Shown piece after piece: positions 52,609 through 61,279 of a stretch of DNA of 64,000 nucleotides. The DNA comes from Streptomyces mirabilis (lineage in GTDB: Bacteria > Actinomycetota > Actinomycetes > Streptomycetales > Streptomycetaceae): assembly GCF_018310535.1 (NCBI RefSeq), contig NZ_CP074103.1, positions 453,983 to 517,982 of the forward strand, given 5' to 3'. The number at the start of each line of letters is the position of its first letter. Position 1 is the first letter of the stretch. A model generated the notes under the pieces. The model had not been told where the DNA came from. It saw only the letters and a program-made list of their open reading frames with translations, and did not search any database. The translations under genes were made by a program, and so were the position numbers.

Positions 52609-53628
52609 CTACACGCCGTCACCGCCCGCCTCGTCGGCAACTTGGAGAGTTCCGTGGGCGCCGAACACGGTGTGGAACACCACCTGCCCGCTGTTGGACG
52701 CAGCGTCACTGAACCAGCGGCTGGAGCGCAGTGCCTGGGCGACGCATTCGGCCAGTGCGTCACCGACGGGCGCGACGGACGTATCGGGCGCCACCAGCTC
52801 GGGCAGGTCATCCAGGTCCATGCCGTACTGCTCAAGGTGTTGGATGAGCAGGTGGGCCAGGGCGCGAGAGGGGTCGCTGGTTTGGCGCTGCCCGTCGTCG
52901 GGGTCCATCAGCCCGGGGAAGACCACGGCGCGGGTGAAGAAGTCGCACAGGGCCCCGAACGCCTCCGGGTCCGGGTGGTGGCTGCGGTCGTCGCGTGCCG
53001 TGAGGGCCCACTGCAGGATGACGTCCACGTGCGCGCGCCGGGCCCGCTCCGCCGCGTCTGGCGTGCCGGCGTCACCGGACCCGAGGGCGGCGGCCCCGGC
53101 GGTGCCGTCGGCCTCCACGGGAAGCGGCGCCGTGACGGGCAGAACGTCACCCAGCTCGGCCTGCCACCGTTCGAATGTCGCGGCTTCCTCCTCGGCGCGC
53201 TGGTAGGCCGCGTCGTACTTGGCGTCGCCGAGGACTGCGGCAGACTCCGCCCACCTCGCGAGGATCGCAGCGTGCTCCCACCGGTCCTCGGACGCAGGAA
53301 GCTGGTCGCGGCGCCCGTCCATGAGGGCCGGCAGCAGCGCGGTGATCGCCGCCGGCGCCGCCAGTACTGGGATCGGTAACGCGACGAGCTTGTCACCGTC
53401 TCGCTCCTGGTACGCCCAGCCCGCGGACGAGTTCCACACCAGCTCCAGCCCGTCCGGCCACTCCTCGGCGGTCAGCTCCGCAGCCCCGCCGGTCCACGCC
53501 CACCGGGCCTCCGCCGTACCCCGCACCTCTCCCCGGCGGACCGCGAATTCTGCATCCGCGTAGCCGGCGCGCGCGAGAGCGCCCTCGATGATGCGCGGGT
53601 ACCTCTTCCAGCCCCTGAACTGGTCCAC
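52609..53628 (-). CDS. hypothetical protein, 339 aa
   Basis: An unrecognised soluble protein starting VDQFRGWKRYPRIIEGALAR. It is acidic and helical; a Trp-rich N-terminal part (ARWAWTGGAAELTAEEWPDG) is followed by a long helical region with two possible helix-rich domains. The frame continues far upstream, but GTG 53628 has AGAGG seven bases before it. It is divergent from the acetyltransferase gene, with 246 bases between them that contain no gene I can support. Confidence 0.65.
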   Translation of the reverse strand: MDQFRGWKRYPRIIEGALARAGYADAEFAVRRGEVRGTAEARWAWTGGAAELTAEEWPDGLELVWNSSAGWAYQERDGDKLVALPIPVLAAPAAITALLPALMDGRRDQLPASEDRWEHAAILARWAESAAVLGDAKYDAAYQRAEEEAATFERWQAELGDVLPVTAPLPVEADGTAGAAALGSGDAGTPDAAERARRAHVDVILQWALTARDDRSHHPDPEAFGALCDFFTRAVVFPGLMDPDDGQRQTSDPSRALAHLLIQHLEQYGMDLDDLPELVAPDTSVAPVGDALAECVAQALRSSRWFSDAASNSGQVVFHTVFGAHGTLQVADEAGGDGV

Positions 53629-53874
53629 GGTGCGACCTCTCCTGCTGCTCCGAAACGGCACTGCCTCTGTCCCGGGCAGACTGCCAGCCGCCACCGACAA
53701 CGCCGCCGCCGGTAACCGAACGGGAACCGAAAGCACGAGCATTCGTACGGCTCCTTGTGCTGGGCCGACTCCACCGCAGGGGCCAGCCCCGGAGCCGCTC
53801 ACTCCCGTCACCCGCCCGTGCGTCTCCGTACGAAGCCGGCCCGCTCCGAGCCGCCGGCTGCCAAGGTGACATTC

Positions 53875-54678
53875 ATGGAATCCGTCGACACCGCCCTGGA
53901 CCGCCTCTGGCCCGCCGAGCTGCGCACCGACCATCTCTTCCTGCGGCCGGTCACCCACGAAGACGGACTCCTCGTGCACAAGCTGCTGACCGACGACCGG
54001 GTCCGCGCGCACCTCGGCGGTCCGGTCACGCAGGAGCGCGTCGCCGCCCGGCAGGCCGCCTACCCGACGACGGCCGGCGCGTGGACCGTCGTCCGCGTCG
54101 CCGACCAGCAACCGATCGGCCTGGTGACCATCGGCGCCGACCACAGGCGCGAGGGCCGCGCCGAAATCTCCTACCAGCTGCTCCCCTCCGCCTGGGGCGA
54201 AGGGCTGGGCAGGGAGGCCGTCGCCGCGGCCGTCAGCTGGTGGACGGACGCCGTCCCGGGCGGTGGCCCGCTGGTTGCGGTCACCCAGAAGGCCAACCTG
54301 GCCTCGTGCCGCATGCTGGAGTCGATCGGCATGATCGTCGTGGACGAGATCGACGAGCACGGTGCGCGCCAGTGCCTCTACACCCCCGCGGGCGACCAGG
54401 ACGACAGCGATCTGCGCTGGGTCCGTCTGCTCGCCGAGCACCGGGACGCCGTCGAACGCCGACGAGGTGCCCAGGCACGCGCGACCGCGGCCGGCCAGGA
54501 CCTCCCCGACGACCTCGCGGTGCTCACCCCCGAGGAGTTGGCCCGGCTGTGCCCCGCCCGTCACGGCGCCTACGGCCGAGTCTGCGCCCGCAGGGCCGAT
54601 CACACGCCAGACCTTCACCTGGGCAGGGCGCAGGACGGCGCGTGGATCGCCTGGCTGACAACGGCTGGAGCTTCCTGA
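53875..54678 (+). CDS. GNAT acetyltransferase with C-terminal extension
   Basis: The first 180 residues are a RimJ/RimL-type GNAT domain that uses acetyl-CoA: LRTDHLFLRPVTHEDGL, GLVTIGADHRREGRAEISYQ and the acetyl-CoA loop SAWGEGLGREAV (about residues 105-116), then NLASCRMLESIGM. An unassigned 85-residue C-terminal extension (about 183-267) contains two cysteines and a His pair (CPARHGAYGRVC and DHTPDLHLG). Likely acceptor is a protein N-terminus or small amine, not determinable. The start ATG 53875 follows AAGGTGACATTC. Confidence 0.8.
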   Translation: MESVDTALDRLWPAELRTDHLFLRPVTHEDGLLVHKLLTDDRVRAHLGGPVTQERVAARQAAYPTTAGAWTVVRVADQQPIGLVTIGADHRREGRAEISYQLLPSAWGEGLGREAVAAAVSWWTDAVPGGGPLVAVTQKANLASCRMLESIGMIVVDEIDEHGARQCLYTPAGDQDDSDLRWVRLLAEHRDAVERRRGAQARATAAGQDLPDDLAVLTPEELARLCPARHGAYGRVCARRADHTPDLHLGRAQDGAWIAWLTTAGAS

Positions 54679-54715
54679 CCGCTCGCCCCGGCGCGGCCAA
54701 GGAGCGCGTCGGCGC

Positions 54716-56068
54716 TCAGAACTCGCTGGCGCGCATGGGGACGAGTTCGGCGACCTCGAACTGGGTGGTCTCCGGGTGCAGTTCGAGGAAGCGGGCGATG
54801 ACCTGGGGGTGAGCCTGGCCGACGAACAGGTCCAGCGCCACAGGGTCGAGGGGACCGTCGTCCAGCTGCAGGTACGTCATGGCCAGATGGGCGCCGTGAT
54901 GCAGAGCGTCTTTCTCGGTGGGGTAGGTCCAGGTGCTCAGCCCGCGTCGCGGCTCGCTGCGGTGCAGCAGAACCCACGGTCCGCCGGCCGCCCCCTCAGG
55001 CGCGTTGGCCAGGGCCCGGCAGGTGCGGCACCACGACGCGTTCGCGGCGAGCCGCTCCGCTGAACCGGCCCCCCACACCGGTTCTGGCACGACGATGCGC
55101 GCGGCTGTCGGCCGTACGGGCAGGGTCTGCGGCTCCCGGGTGAGCAGTTCGGGGACCTGGTAGGCGGTGCGGGCGCGGCCTTTCCGGCCTGCCGGGAGCT
55201 GCCACAGAGCCCGCGGCCACGGCTCATCGAAGGTTACCGAGGGGCTGCTGCTGAACGGTCGGCCGAGGCCGGCCAAGTCCCTGTGGGACGGTTTCGGCTC
55301 CTCCCCGGGAGGCAGCGGCAGCAGCCAGCCGGCCGCGTCCTTCACCCAGCCCTGCCGGCAGCCGCCACACCAGTGCACGGCGGCAGCCTGCTCGGCGGGG
55401 CTGTCGTACCAGTCCGGCTCCTCCCGGCCCAGCCCTAGCCGCGTCATGGCGGTCGGCTTCTCGCACGGGCAGGACGCGAACCGGTACAGCTGCACATCGG
55501 GCTGCTCGTCGCGCGAAGCGTGCAGCCACGCCCGGTGGACACCCAGCGCCTCTGCCAGCGCCTCCCGCTCACGTTCTCCGGGCCGGGACCGGCCCGCCGC
55601 CCAGTGCCCGATCTGGTGCGCGCCGACGCCGACGTCGCCGCCCAGGCCGACGGCTGTCTTCGCGGCCGCCTCTTGCAGCAGCCGCAGGCGTCGCGCGAAG
55701 GGAGCCAGCTCCAGCAGCGCCCACACCGGATGGTCACCACGGGGTTCGACGTACTCCAGATCGTCTTCCCACACCTCATGGAGCTCGTTGTAGGACGTGG
55801 CGTGCTCGGCCAACGTCTCGATCACCCACCCGCGCACCGCAGCGTCGTGTGCCCACTGCTCACCGGTAGCCTCACGCGCCGCCGCGTCCGCGTTCTCCTC
55901 CAGCACCAGCTCCTCGTGCATCGGGAACACCAACTCCTCGACGGCCAGCAGTGCCCGGGAGGCGACGACACGACGAGCAGGCTCCGGCACCGCGCCGTTC
56001 AGCACACCCGACAGCACGTCGACGGCCCGCACCACCAGCCGGTCCTGCTGCTTCCCCCACCTGCTCAC
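54716..56068 (-). CDS. hypothetical protein with XRE-like helix-turn-helix, 450 aa
   Basis: A 450-residue protein with a possible helix-turn-helix (VGAHQIGHWAAGRSRPG, then REALAEALGVHRAWLHASRD, about residues 155-200) and two cysteine clusters (FASCPCEKP, HWCGGCRQGW and later CRTCRAL) that may bind metal. It would be a DNA-binding or regulatory protein. An upstream ATG at 56116 is open, but GTG 56068 is preceded by GGGAGGGGGG and starts the compact reading frame. Its end is 38 bases from the convergent GNAT stop. Confidence 0.6.
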   Translation of the reverse strand: MSRWGKQQDRLVVRAVDVLSGVLNGAVPEPARRVVASRALLAVEELVFPMHEELVLEENADAAAREATGEQWAHDAAVRGWVIETLAEHATSYNELHEVWEDDLEYVEPRGDHPVWALLELAPFARRLRLLQEAAAKTAVGLGGDVGVGAHQIGHWAAGRSRPGEREREALAEALGVHRAWLHASRDEQPDVQLYRFASCPCEKPTAMTRLGLGREEPDWYDSPAEQAAAVHWCGGCRQGWVKDAAGWLLPLPPGEEPKPSHRDLAGLGRPFSSSPSVTFDEPWPRALWQLPAGRKGRARTAYQVPELLTREPQTLPVRPTAARIVVPEPVWGAGSAERLAANASWCRTCRALANAPEGAAGGPWVLLHRSEPRRGLSTWTYPTEKDALHHGAHLAMTYLQLDDGPLDPVALDLFVGQAHPQVIARFLELHPETTQFEVAELVPMRASEF

Positions 56069-56372
56069 CCTGGCCCCCCTCCCGCGGCCGCCGCGGCCCC
56101 GCACGTGCCACATCATCCCGACTACGACACGGACTCGGGCGACAACGACCGAAGTTCACCCACACCAGAGCAGACCCGCCTCACCTCTCGGCCGGCCACC
56201 AGCGCCCAGCGTCAGGCCCAGCACAGCCGCTGGCTACGCGGCCACATACGCGGTGCCCGCCGACCGCCTCGGCGCCGTCGCCGAACAGGCCGAACTCGCC
56301 CCCGCGCCCGCCCGACCCTGCGCCGTAGCAGCCGGACAACCAGCACGCATGCCGCACCCCAACACACTCGAC

Positions 56373-56378
56373 TACGCT
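56373..56378 (+). promoter_or_regulatory. -10 box of the HNH gene in the 56069-56412 gap
   Basis: TACGCT lies 34 bases before the GTG at 56413. The rest of this 344-base divergent interval contains no gene I can support; it should hold promoters for both flanking genes. Confidence 0.35.
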
Positions 56379-56412
56379 GCGCGTTGTCGTCAGGGCGAAG
56401 GAAGGGCGGGCT

Positions 56413-57252
56413 GTGGCCAAGCGGACGAGCGGCCCCGAGAAGAACCGCAAGGAGCCGATGTCCGGCGTCGCGCGCCGGCTGTGGGCGTTCTCCGGCAACG
56501 AGTGCGCCTGGGGCGACCCGCACTGCCCAACGCGGCTGGTCACGGATGAGGGCGCCTGGGTCGGCAAGATCGCCCACATCATCGGCGCTGAGCCCGGCAG
56601 CGCCCGGCACGAGGCATGGGACGGCCGGGACGTCGAACAGCTGAGGGACTTCGACAACCTGATGCTGCTGTGCGGGGTGCACCACGACCTGATCGACAGC
56701 AGCGTCACCCGGGACAACTACACCGTCGAGTACCTGCGCGCGGTCAAACAGAAGCATGAGGGCACGTACCGGTACACGGTCGACGACATCGAGGCCGAGT
56801 TCCGGGACACGGTCAACGGCTTCCTGGTGCGGCCCGCCACCACCATGCGCCGCTTCTTCGCCTGGGAGGACGCCGACCAGGATCCGTCGGACGAACAGGA
56901 CGTCCTCGAACTGGTCAACCGCTTCGCGGGGCGTGTCGGCGGCCTCACGCGGATGGCCCGACAGGTCCTCGCCCTCGTGGTCCACGAGGAGACCACGGAC
57001 TTCGAACTGGTGTTGCGGCGCTTCTCGGCGGACCGTACGACGCTGCTCAGCGTCGTACGCGAGCTCCAGAAGGCGGAGATGGTCTACCTCCACGACGAGG
57101 AATACGACGAGGACCGCGGACAACTGTCCCTGCTCGGTGGCGCTCTGGAGGGTGTCTCCGAGATGTGGGACGAGCTTCGGGGCTTCTGCCTCGACGAGAA
57201 GGTCGACCTGAAGGAGATCCTGGTGGATCTCGACTTCTCCCGCCTGGACTGA
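56413..57252 (+). CDS. HNH-type endonuclease, 279 aa
   Basis: The N-terminal 100 residues form an HNH nuclease: FSGNECAWGDPHC (zinc-type cysteines), GKIAHIIGAEPG (first His, about residue 55), NLMLLCGVHHDLID (Asn and final His, about 82-95). The C-terminal 170 residues are helical and may hold a winged helix (FSADRTTLLSVVRELQKAEM). HNH plus a regulatory-like tail occurs in several defence and homing nucleases. It starts with GTG after GGAAGGGCGGG, downstream of a TACGCT -10-like sequence. It stands alone. Confidence 0.8.
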   Translation: MAKRTSGPEKNRKEPMSGVARRLWAFSGNECAWGDPHCPTRLVTDEGAWVGKIAHIIGAEPGSARHEAWDGRDVEQLRDFDNLMLLCGVHHDLIDSSVTRDNYTVEYLRAVKQKHEGTYRYTVDDIEAEFRDTVNGFLVRPATTMRRFFAWEDADQDPSDEQDVLELVNRFAGRVGGLTRMARQVLALVVHEETTDFELVLRRFSADRTTLLSVVRELQKAEMVYLHDEEYDEDRGQLSLLGGALEGVSEMWDELRGFCLDEKVDLKEILVDLDFSRLD

Positions 57253-57472
57253 GCCGTCGGCGACTGTACGAACCGCCCCGGGAGTGACGGCCCCGGCCGT
57301 ACTGCGTCCCGTCACGGGGACCGGGGCCTGTCCCGCACACTCCATTCCGGCACGGGCCACAGCGAGACTAATGGGTGAGCCGAGAGCTCCAATACGGCTC
57401 TCTGCGGGCTCGACTCACCGGCCGGGACGAAGTACCGCGCAACGGCGCGGCACCGGGACTCCCCTGGCGTGT

Positions 57473-57925
57473 TCATGCAGCCGGCCGCCGTACAGGACAG
57501 CTACCACGAGCGGCGCCACCGACTGCACCGTTCTCCCCATCCTGGACTCGGGCCGTGTCCGCCTCAGCGGGCCCAGCAGCGACACCGTAGAAGCCACCGA
57601 AAGCCTCGACCCCGCTCTTCCCCTCCAGCTGAGCAAGCAGCGCTGCCGCTGCCACGCCGCGAGCAAGCTCACTCGCCGTCCGGACCACACGGTTCTGCGC
57701 GCGTCCCGACCGAGGACGACCGTCGCTGAACTGCAGCACGTCACCGTTCTCGCCCAAGCTGCCGCCAGCGCGCTCGGCTTCACCACGTAGCCAGTTCTTG
57801 GCCTGCTCGCGAGAATGGCCCCATTGCCTGAGCTTGTACGCGATATCACTGCCGCACAGCGGAACAGCGAAATCCAGAAAGAGCCGCAGCTCCTCAATAG
57901 CATCCAGCGGTTCGGGCTGACGCAT
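57473..57925 (-). CDS. hypothetical protein, 150 aa
   Basis: An unrecognised protein starting MRQPEPLDAIEELRLFLDFA. The first 60 residues are helical and the C-terminus is Gly/Ala/Arg-rich. AGGGGG lies seven bases before the ATG, in an AT-rich stretch (57926-57965). That stretch has loose similarity to the recurrent promoter element seen elsewhere, but too loose to call. The following gene upstream is the DUF4262 gene, in the same direction. Confidence 0.55.
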   Translation of the reverse strand: MRQPEPLDAIEELRLFLDFAVPLCGSDIAYKLRQWGHSREQAKNWLRGEAERAGGSLGENGDVLQFSDGRPRSGRAQNRVVRTASELARGVAAAALLAQLEGKSGVEAFGGFYGVAAGPAEADTARVQDGENGAVGGAARGSCPVRRPAA

Positions 57926-57981
57926 GAAAATACCCCCTAAAACTAAACGACAACGCAAGAATTTGAGAACCCCGAAACCGG

Positions 57982-59091
57982 CTAGAGAAGCGGTTGCGTT
58001 CCGGGCGAAAGCGAGCAAGAAGCATCAGTCGGGAAGACGCCGTCACGATCGGGCCACACGGCCTGCCAGTACGGCACAGCGGTATCCCGGCCATACACCG
58101 CCCGTAGCATCGCGAAGGGCTCCAAGGACTCCACGGGGCGCATGAGCAGCCGGAATCCGTTCGCGAGAAGCCCGTCCAGGACCTCACCGGCGACCGGACC
58201 AGACGATCCGGCGAACCGCTCGACGACGGAATGGAGCACGCCCTGCATCGCCCTGACGTCCAGGCCGGCCATCACGAACTCATGCCCCAAAGACTCGTGC
58301 AGACCGACGGTGTAGCAATAGGCGGCAGAACCCTCATCAGCAAGAACCGCCTGGACGGCGAACCCGTGCTCCGCGATAATCTCACGCAGTCGAGCAACGT
58401 ACTCCGTCATGAAATCGGGCAGACACACACGGCAATCCGCGTCCCCGCAGGAATCGTAAGGTCGGCCCTCCGGCAAAACACTGGCCGCGACATCGGGTGT
58501 GAAATCCAGATCGCGAACAACCAACTGGGACCGGTCGTCCTCCTGATGGAACGACTCCAGAGCCGGAAGATCGATCAAACCCCACCGGCCCTGCGACAGG
58601 TCACCGCCCAGGCACGACCACCCGTAAGCCTCACCGCTCGCGTCATCGACCTCCACGACGTACCACTCGCCCCAGGCGGAGAAGTACCGGAGGCCGACCA
58701 CCCTGTGCCCATGCGGCTCCAAGACCGTTGCCCACAGACCCGGGATCTCGGCCAGCACCGCCGGAGCCGGATAGAAGTCGTGGCCGCGCTCCCCGCGCCA
58801 CACCTCAGGCGGCCGCGTCCCGACCGGAGCACCCCCCTGCACGGAACGCTCGGGCGCGGGCTGGGCACGGAAGACGACCTGCTCCACATCCGGGTGGTAG
58901 ATCGAGGCCTCGTCGCCGTCCCAGCGCACCGTGTACGTCTCCAGGTCGCCGGGCAAGGCGCGCAGTTCGGGGACGGTCTCCATCGCCCGGAGGAAGAGGG
59001 CGATGAACACCTCCTCAGGGATCCCGGAATCGGCAGAAACGGTGGTTCGCTCCCAGGGGTGCCCGAGGAAGCGCATGCGGATGTCCGCCAT
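57982..59091 (-). CDS. DUF4262-domain protein, 369 aa
   Basis: The C-terminal half (about residues 235-365) is a DUF4262 domain: SAAYCYTVGLHESLGHEFVM, GFRLLMRPVES and VPYWQAVWPDRDGVFP. Function of the domain is unknown. The N-terminal half (1-220) is a separate alpha/beta region with DADCRVCL between the two. The start MADIRMRFLGHPW at 59091 has GGAG upstream; the 157-base interval to the next upstream gene is presumably its promoter and leader. Its size suggests a fusion of two modules. Confidence 0.7.
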   Translation of the reverse strand: MADIRMRFLGHPWERTTVSADSGIPEEVFIALFLRAMETVPELRALPGDLETYTVRWDGDEASIYHPDVEQVVFRAQPAPERSVQGGAPVGTRPPEVWRGERGHDFYPAPAVLAEIPGLWATVLEPHGHRVVGLRYFSAWGEWYVVEVDDASGEAYGWSCLGGDLSQGRWGLIDLPALESFHQEDDRSQLVVRDLDFTPDVAASVLPEGRPYDSCGDADCRVCLPDFMTEYVARLREIIAEHGFAVQAVLADEGSAAYCYTVGLHESLGHEFVMAGLDVRAMQGVLHSVVERFAGSSGPVAGEVLDGLLANGFRLLMRPVESLEPFAMLRAVYGRDTAVPYWQAVWPDRDGVFPTDASCSLSPGTQPLL

Positions 59092-59248
59092 GATCAGTTC
59101 TCCAGTGGTTCGTGGGTGGTGGAGGCCGGGGAGTGGCTTGCCGTTGTGCGCGTCGTTGATCCGGGCGATCGCGGAGCGGCGGCGCAGCGCCGCCGCATGC
59201 GTCACCGGCCAACCGGCCCCGACGGGGGGAAGGGGGGAAGAGCCCGGA

Positions 59249-59722
59249 TCAGGAGTCGGACGACTGCTGCGCCCGGTACTCGCCCACCACGGCGAGCACC
59301 GCGATGCCGAGAAGGCCGGCCCCCTCGCCCGCCATCCAGTCGCCGAGCGTCGCTCCCGGGCTGTTGCTCAGCCGTTGGATGAGGTCGTGCACGCCGACAT
59401 GCGGAACGCCCTCGACGTCGCAGCCAGCCTCGAAATGTCCGAACTGCGGGACGTGCGCGTGGTAGTGCCCGTCTGTGCTCCAGTGAGGGTCCTGCCACAG
59501 CTCGAACACGGCGCTCGGGGCGTCCTCCTCCAGTCGCGCGGCGACCTCTTCGCAGAGGCCCAGCGCGGCGTCCCGGGAGCGGTAGACCTGCCCTAGCGTG
59601 AGGACCTCGGCAGGACCACGCTCGTACTCGCCGCGGAGGCCGTGCTCCCGCATGAGGTCGAGAAGCGGAACGAGTTCGCCAGCGGGTGCCGAATGGATGC
59701 GGAGCTGCAGATCAGCAGACAC
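59249..59722 (-). CDS. hypothetical protein, 157 aa
   Basis: An acidic protein starting MSADLQLRIHSAPAGELVPL. It has a His-rich patch (DGHYHAHVPQFGHFEAG, about residues 86-102) that could bind metal and a hydrophobic C-terminal segment (AGEGAGLLGIAVLAVVGEY). Not recognised. A G-rich tract lies about 45 bases upstream of its start. Confidence 0.6.
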   Translation of the reverse strand: MSADLQLRIHSAPAGELVPLLDLMREHGLRGEYERGPAEVLTLGQVYRSRDAALGLCEEVAARLEEDAPSAVFELWQDPHWSTDGHYHAHVPQFGHFEAGCDVEGVPHVGVHDLIQRLSNSPGATLGDWMAGEGAGLLGIAVLAVVGEYRAQQSSDS

Positions 59723-59766
59723 GTTTCGTCCTAGGTTCGAGCGCCACGACGGGCGCGCACATAGAA

Positions 59767-59788
59767 GGGGGAGGGGGGAGGGGCAGGG
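59767..59788 (+). promoter_or_regulatory. potential G-quadruplex tract
   Basis: Four G-runs of 5, 6, 4 and 3 bases separated by one, one and two bases (A, A, CA) on the plus strand, 45 bases upstream of the leftward gene starting at 59722. Such a tract could fold as a G-quadruplex and affect that gene's transcription. Function is inference. Confidence 0.45.
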
Positions 59789-59907
59789 CCGCGTGTTTCG
59801 GGAGCGGCAGAGGTGAAGCAGAGGGCCTTCGGCTGTTCGGCCATCGCCCTCGCACCTGCAGAGACCGGCGGCGCGAGGCGACGGCGAAGACCGGTTGACG
59901 GTGGCCG

Positions 59908-60108
59908 TCAGAGCCGCGATGTCTCACGCCGCCAGTCGCGCGTCTCAGCGCGGCGAACCAGACGCCGGAACCAGGGCCCTTTTTCGCCCTCGTCGCTGTA
60001 CCGACCCGGCAGGATCTTGCTTCCCACGGAGCCGGTCCGAGCGTTCTTGACCTTGCGACGCCTCGCGGGACGCTTCTTTGCCCCGGTTCCCGGGACGGGG
60101 GTACTCAT
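59908..60108 (-). CDS. small basic hypothetical protein, 66 aa
   Basis: A very basic protein starting MSTPVPGTGAKKRPARRRKV and ending RDWRRETSRL, with a possible nucleic-acid-binding N-terminus. GGAG lies eleven bases before the ATG. Composition alone could be chance in GC-rich DNA, so confidence is moderate. Not recognised. Confidence 0.4.
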   Translation of the reverse strand: MSTPVPGTGAKKRPARRRKVKNARTGSVGSKILPGRYSDEGEKGPWFRRLVRRAETRDWRRETSRL

Positions 60109-60255
60109 GTCGAGATCAACTCCGCATTCGCCCCGATGTCTCACGCGTGGTCGTTCCCGGCGCAGTCGGGGCAGTCGTCGGGACAGCGATTCAGGGATTC
60201 GGGCACAGCCCGAGAGGGTTGGAAGGTCAGCGACTGAGGCTGTTCAGCTCACGCT

Positions 60256-60684
60256 TCACTCCTCACTGACCACCACCCGCACGCCCGACATGCGGCACTC
60301 CTGGCCGCGCACGATGTGGCCGTCCAGCCGGCCGTTGATCAGGTCGACAACCGCTCCGCACCCCGCGGACGGACAGCGGACGGCCATCACCCGGCCCTCG
60401 TCGTCGAGGAGGGGCATCTCGTGGGCGACAGCCATCGCGGTCTGCTCGCCCTTCAGGCGTACGGAGAAGGTCACCGCTCGCCCGGCCCGTATGTCATCGA
60501 GACACGACTGGCACAGGGGCTGCTTGCGGGCTCTGGCTGTGGCCGCTGGTGAAGGGGTCGCACGGTGGCCGTCAGGAGAGGCGCCGGGCGGCAAGCCCGT
60601 CTCGGGGTCGATCAAGAGGCTCGGGGCGGTGTGGCGTTCCAGCTCGTGAAACATGGTCGGGCGGCCGCAACAGGGGCATTTCAT
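60256..60684 (-). CDS. zinc-binding hypothetical protein, 142 aa
   Basis: Three cysteine clusters (MKCPCCGRP, PLCQSCLDDI and RCPSAGCG) suggest one or two zinc sites; the rest is a small alpha/beta domain. Not assigned to a family. ATG 60684 is preferred over a TTG at 60696; neither has a strong ribosome site. A promoter-like element at 60903-60930 about 220 bases upstream points to it. Confidence 0.6.
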   Translation of the reverse strand: MKCPCCGRPTMFHELERHTAPSLLIDPETGLPPGASPDGHRATPSPAATARARKQPLCQSCLDDIRAGRAVTFSVRLKGEQTAMAVAHEMPLLDDEGRVMAVRCPSAGCGAVVDLINGRLDGHIVRGQECRMSGVRVVVSEE

Positions 60685-60902
60685 CAAATAGAACAACGCG
60701 AGCTCTCAGGATCGTCGGAGTGGGTGGGCGCGGACTGCCCCTGCGGGAAGGGCTGTCCTGCGGTGACTTGGGGCTGTCACGGGGAGATGCAGCCGGTGAC
60801 CCCGGTCGGGTCGACTTCCTCGACGAGGCCGCGGGCGGCGGCCTGTTGGTCGGGTGGCTTGTCGGCGGGTTCTGCGGTTCCCCCGCCCCCGCGAGAACCA
60901 CA

Positions 60903-60930
60903 ATACACATGGAAACGGTAAAACGCAACA
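60903..60930 (-). promoter_or_regulatory. recurrent 28-bp promoter element, copy 3, within the 60685-61279 gap
   Basis: On the minus strand this has TTGCGT, 17 bases, TATTGT (ending near 60900), a plausible promoter for the leftward gene starting at 60684, though the leader would be over 200 bases. It matches the element at 24064-24091 in 18 of 28 positions and lies in an AT-richer patch. I see no confident gene in the rest of this 595-base interval, which would also contain the promoter of the gene at 61280. Confidence 0.45.
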
Positions 60931-61279
60931 GTCGAGATTCTCGACCCCCATGCAAGGCACGGCCAGCCTCAACCTGAACGAGAGCGGGGGGCCGTCCGCC
61001 TCGGGACCCGGCCCCCCGGGCATGTGCCGGAGAGCATCAGGGACCGTCCGGTCGCCGCCGTCCCTATGCCGCGCCGCGCGAGTGCCCGTTACCCATGCGG
61101 CGCGCCGGGCCTCCGCGCCCACATCCGCCCGCCCAGACACCGGAGCGCCAGAGCAGAAAGGGGCGCGCGGAGCCGGCAGATGTGCGCCCTGCCCGAGACC
61201 CGGCCAGGCCCGTACCGTCGCAAGAACGGCCGAAGACCCCGGCATGACGCCCGGAACAGCGGTCGAGGAGGACGGTGGC

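Noticed and set aside
57926..57965. Fourth copy of the recurrent promoter element
   Set aside because: The AT-rich sequence shares some bases but needs a three-base gap, and the -10 position would overlap the ribosome site.
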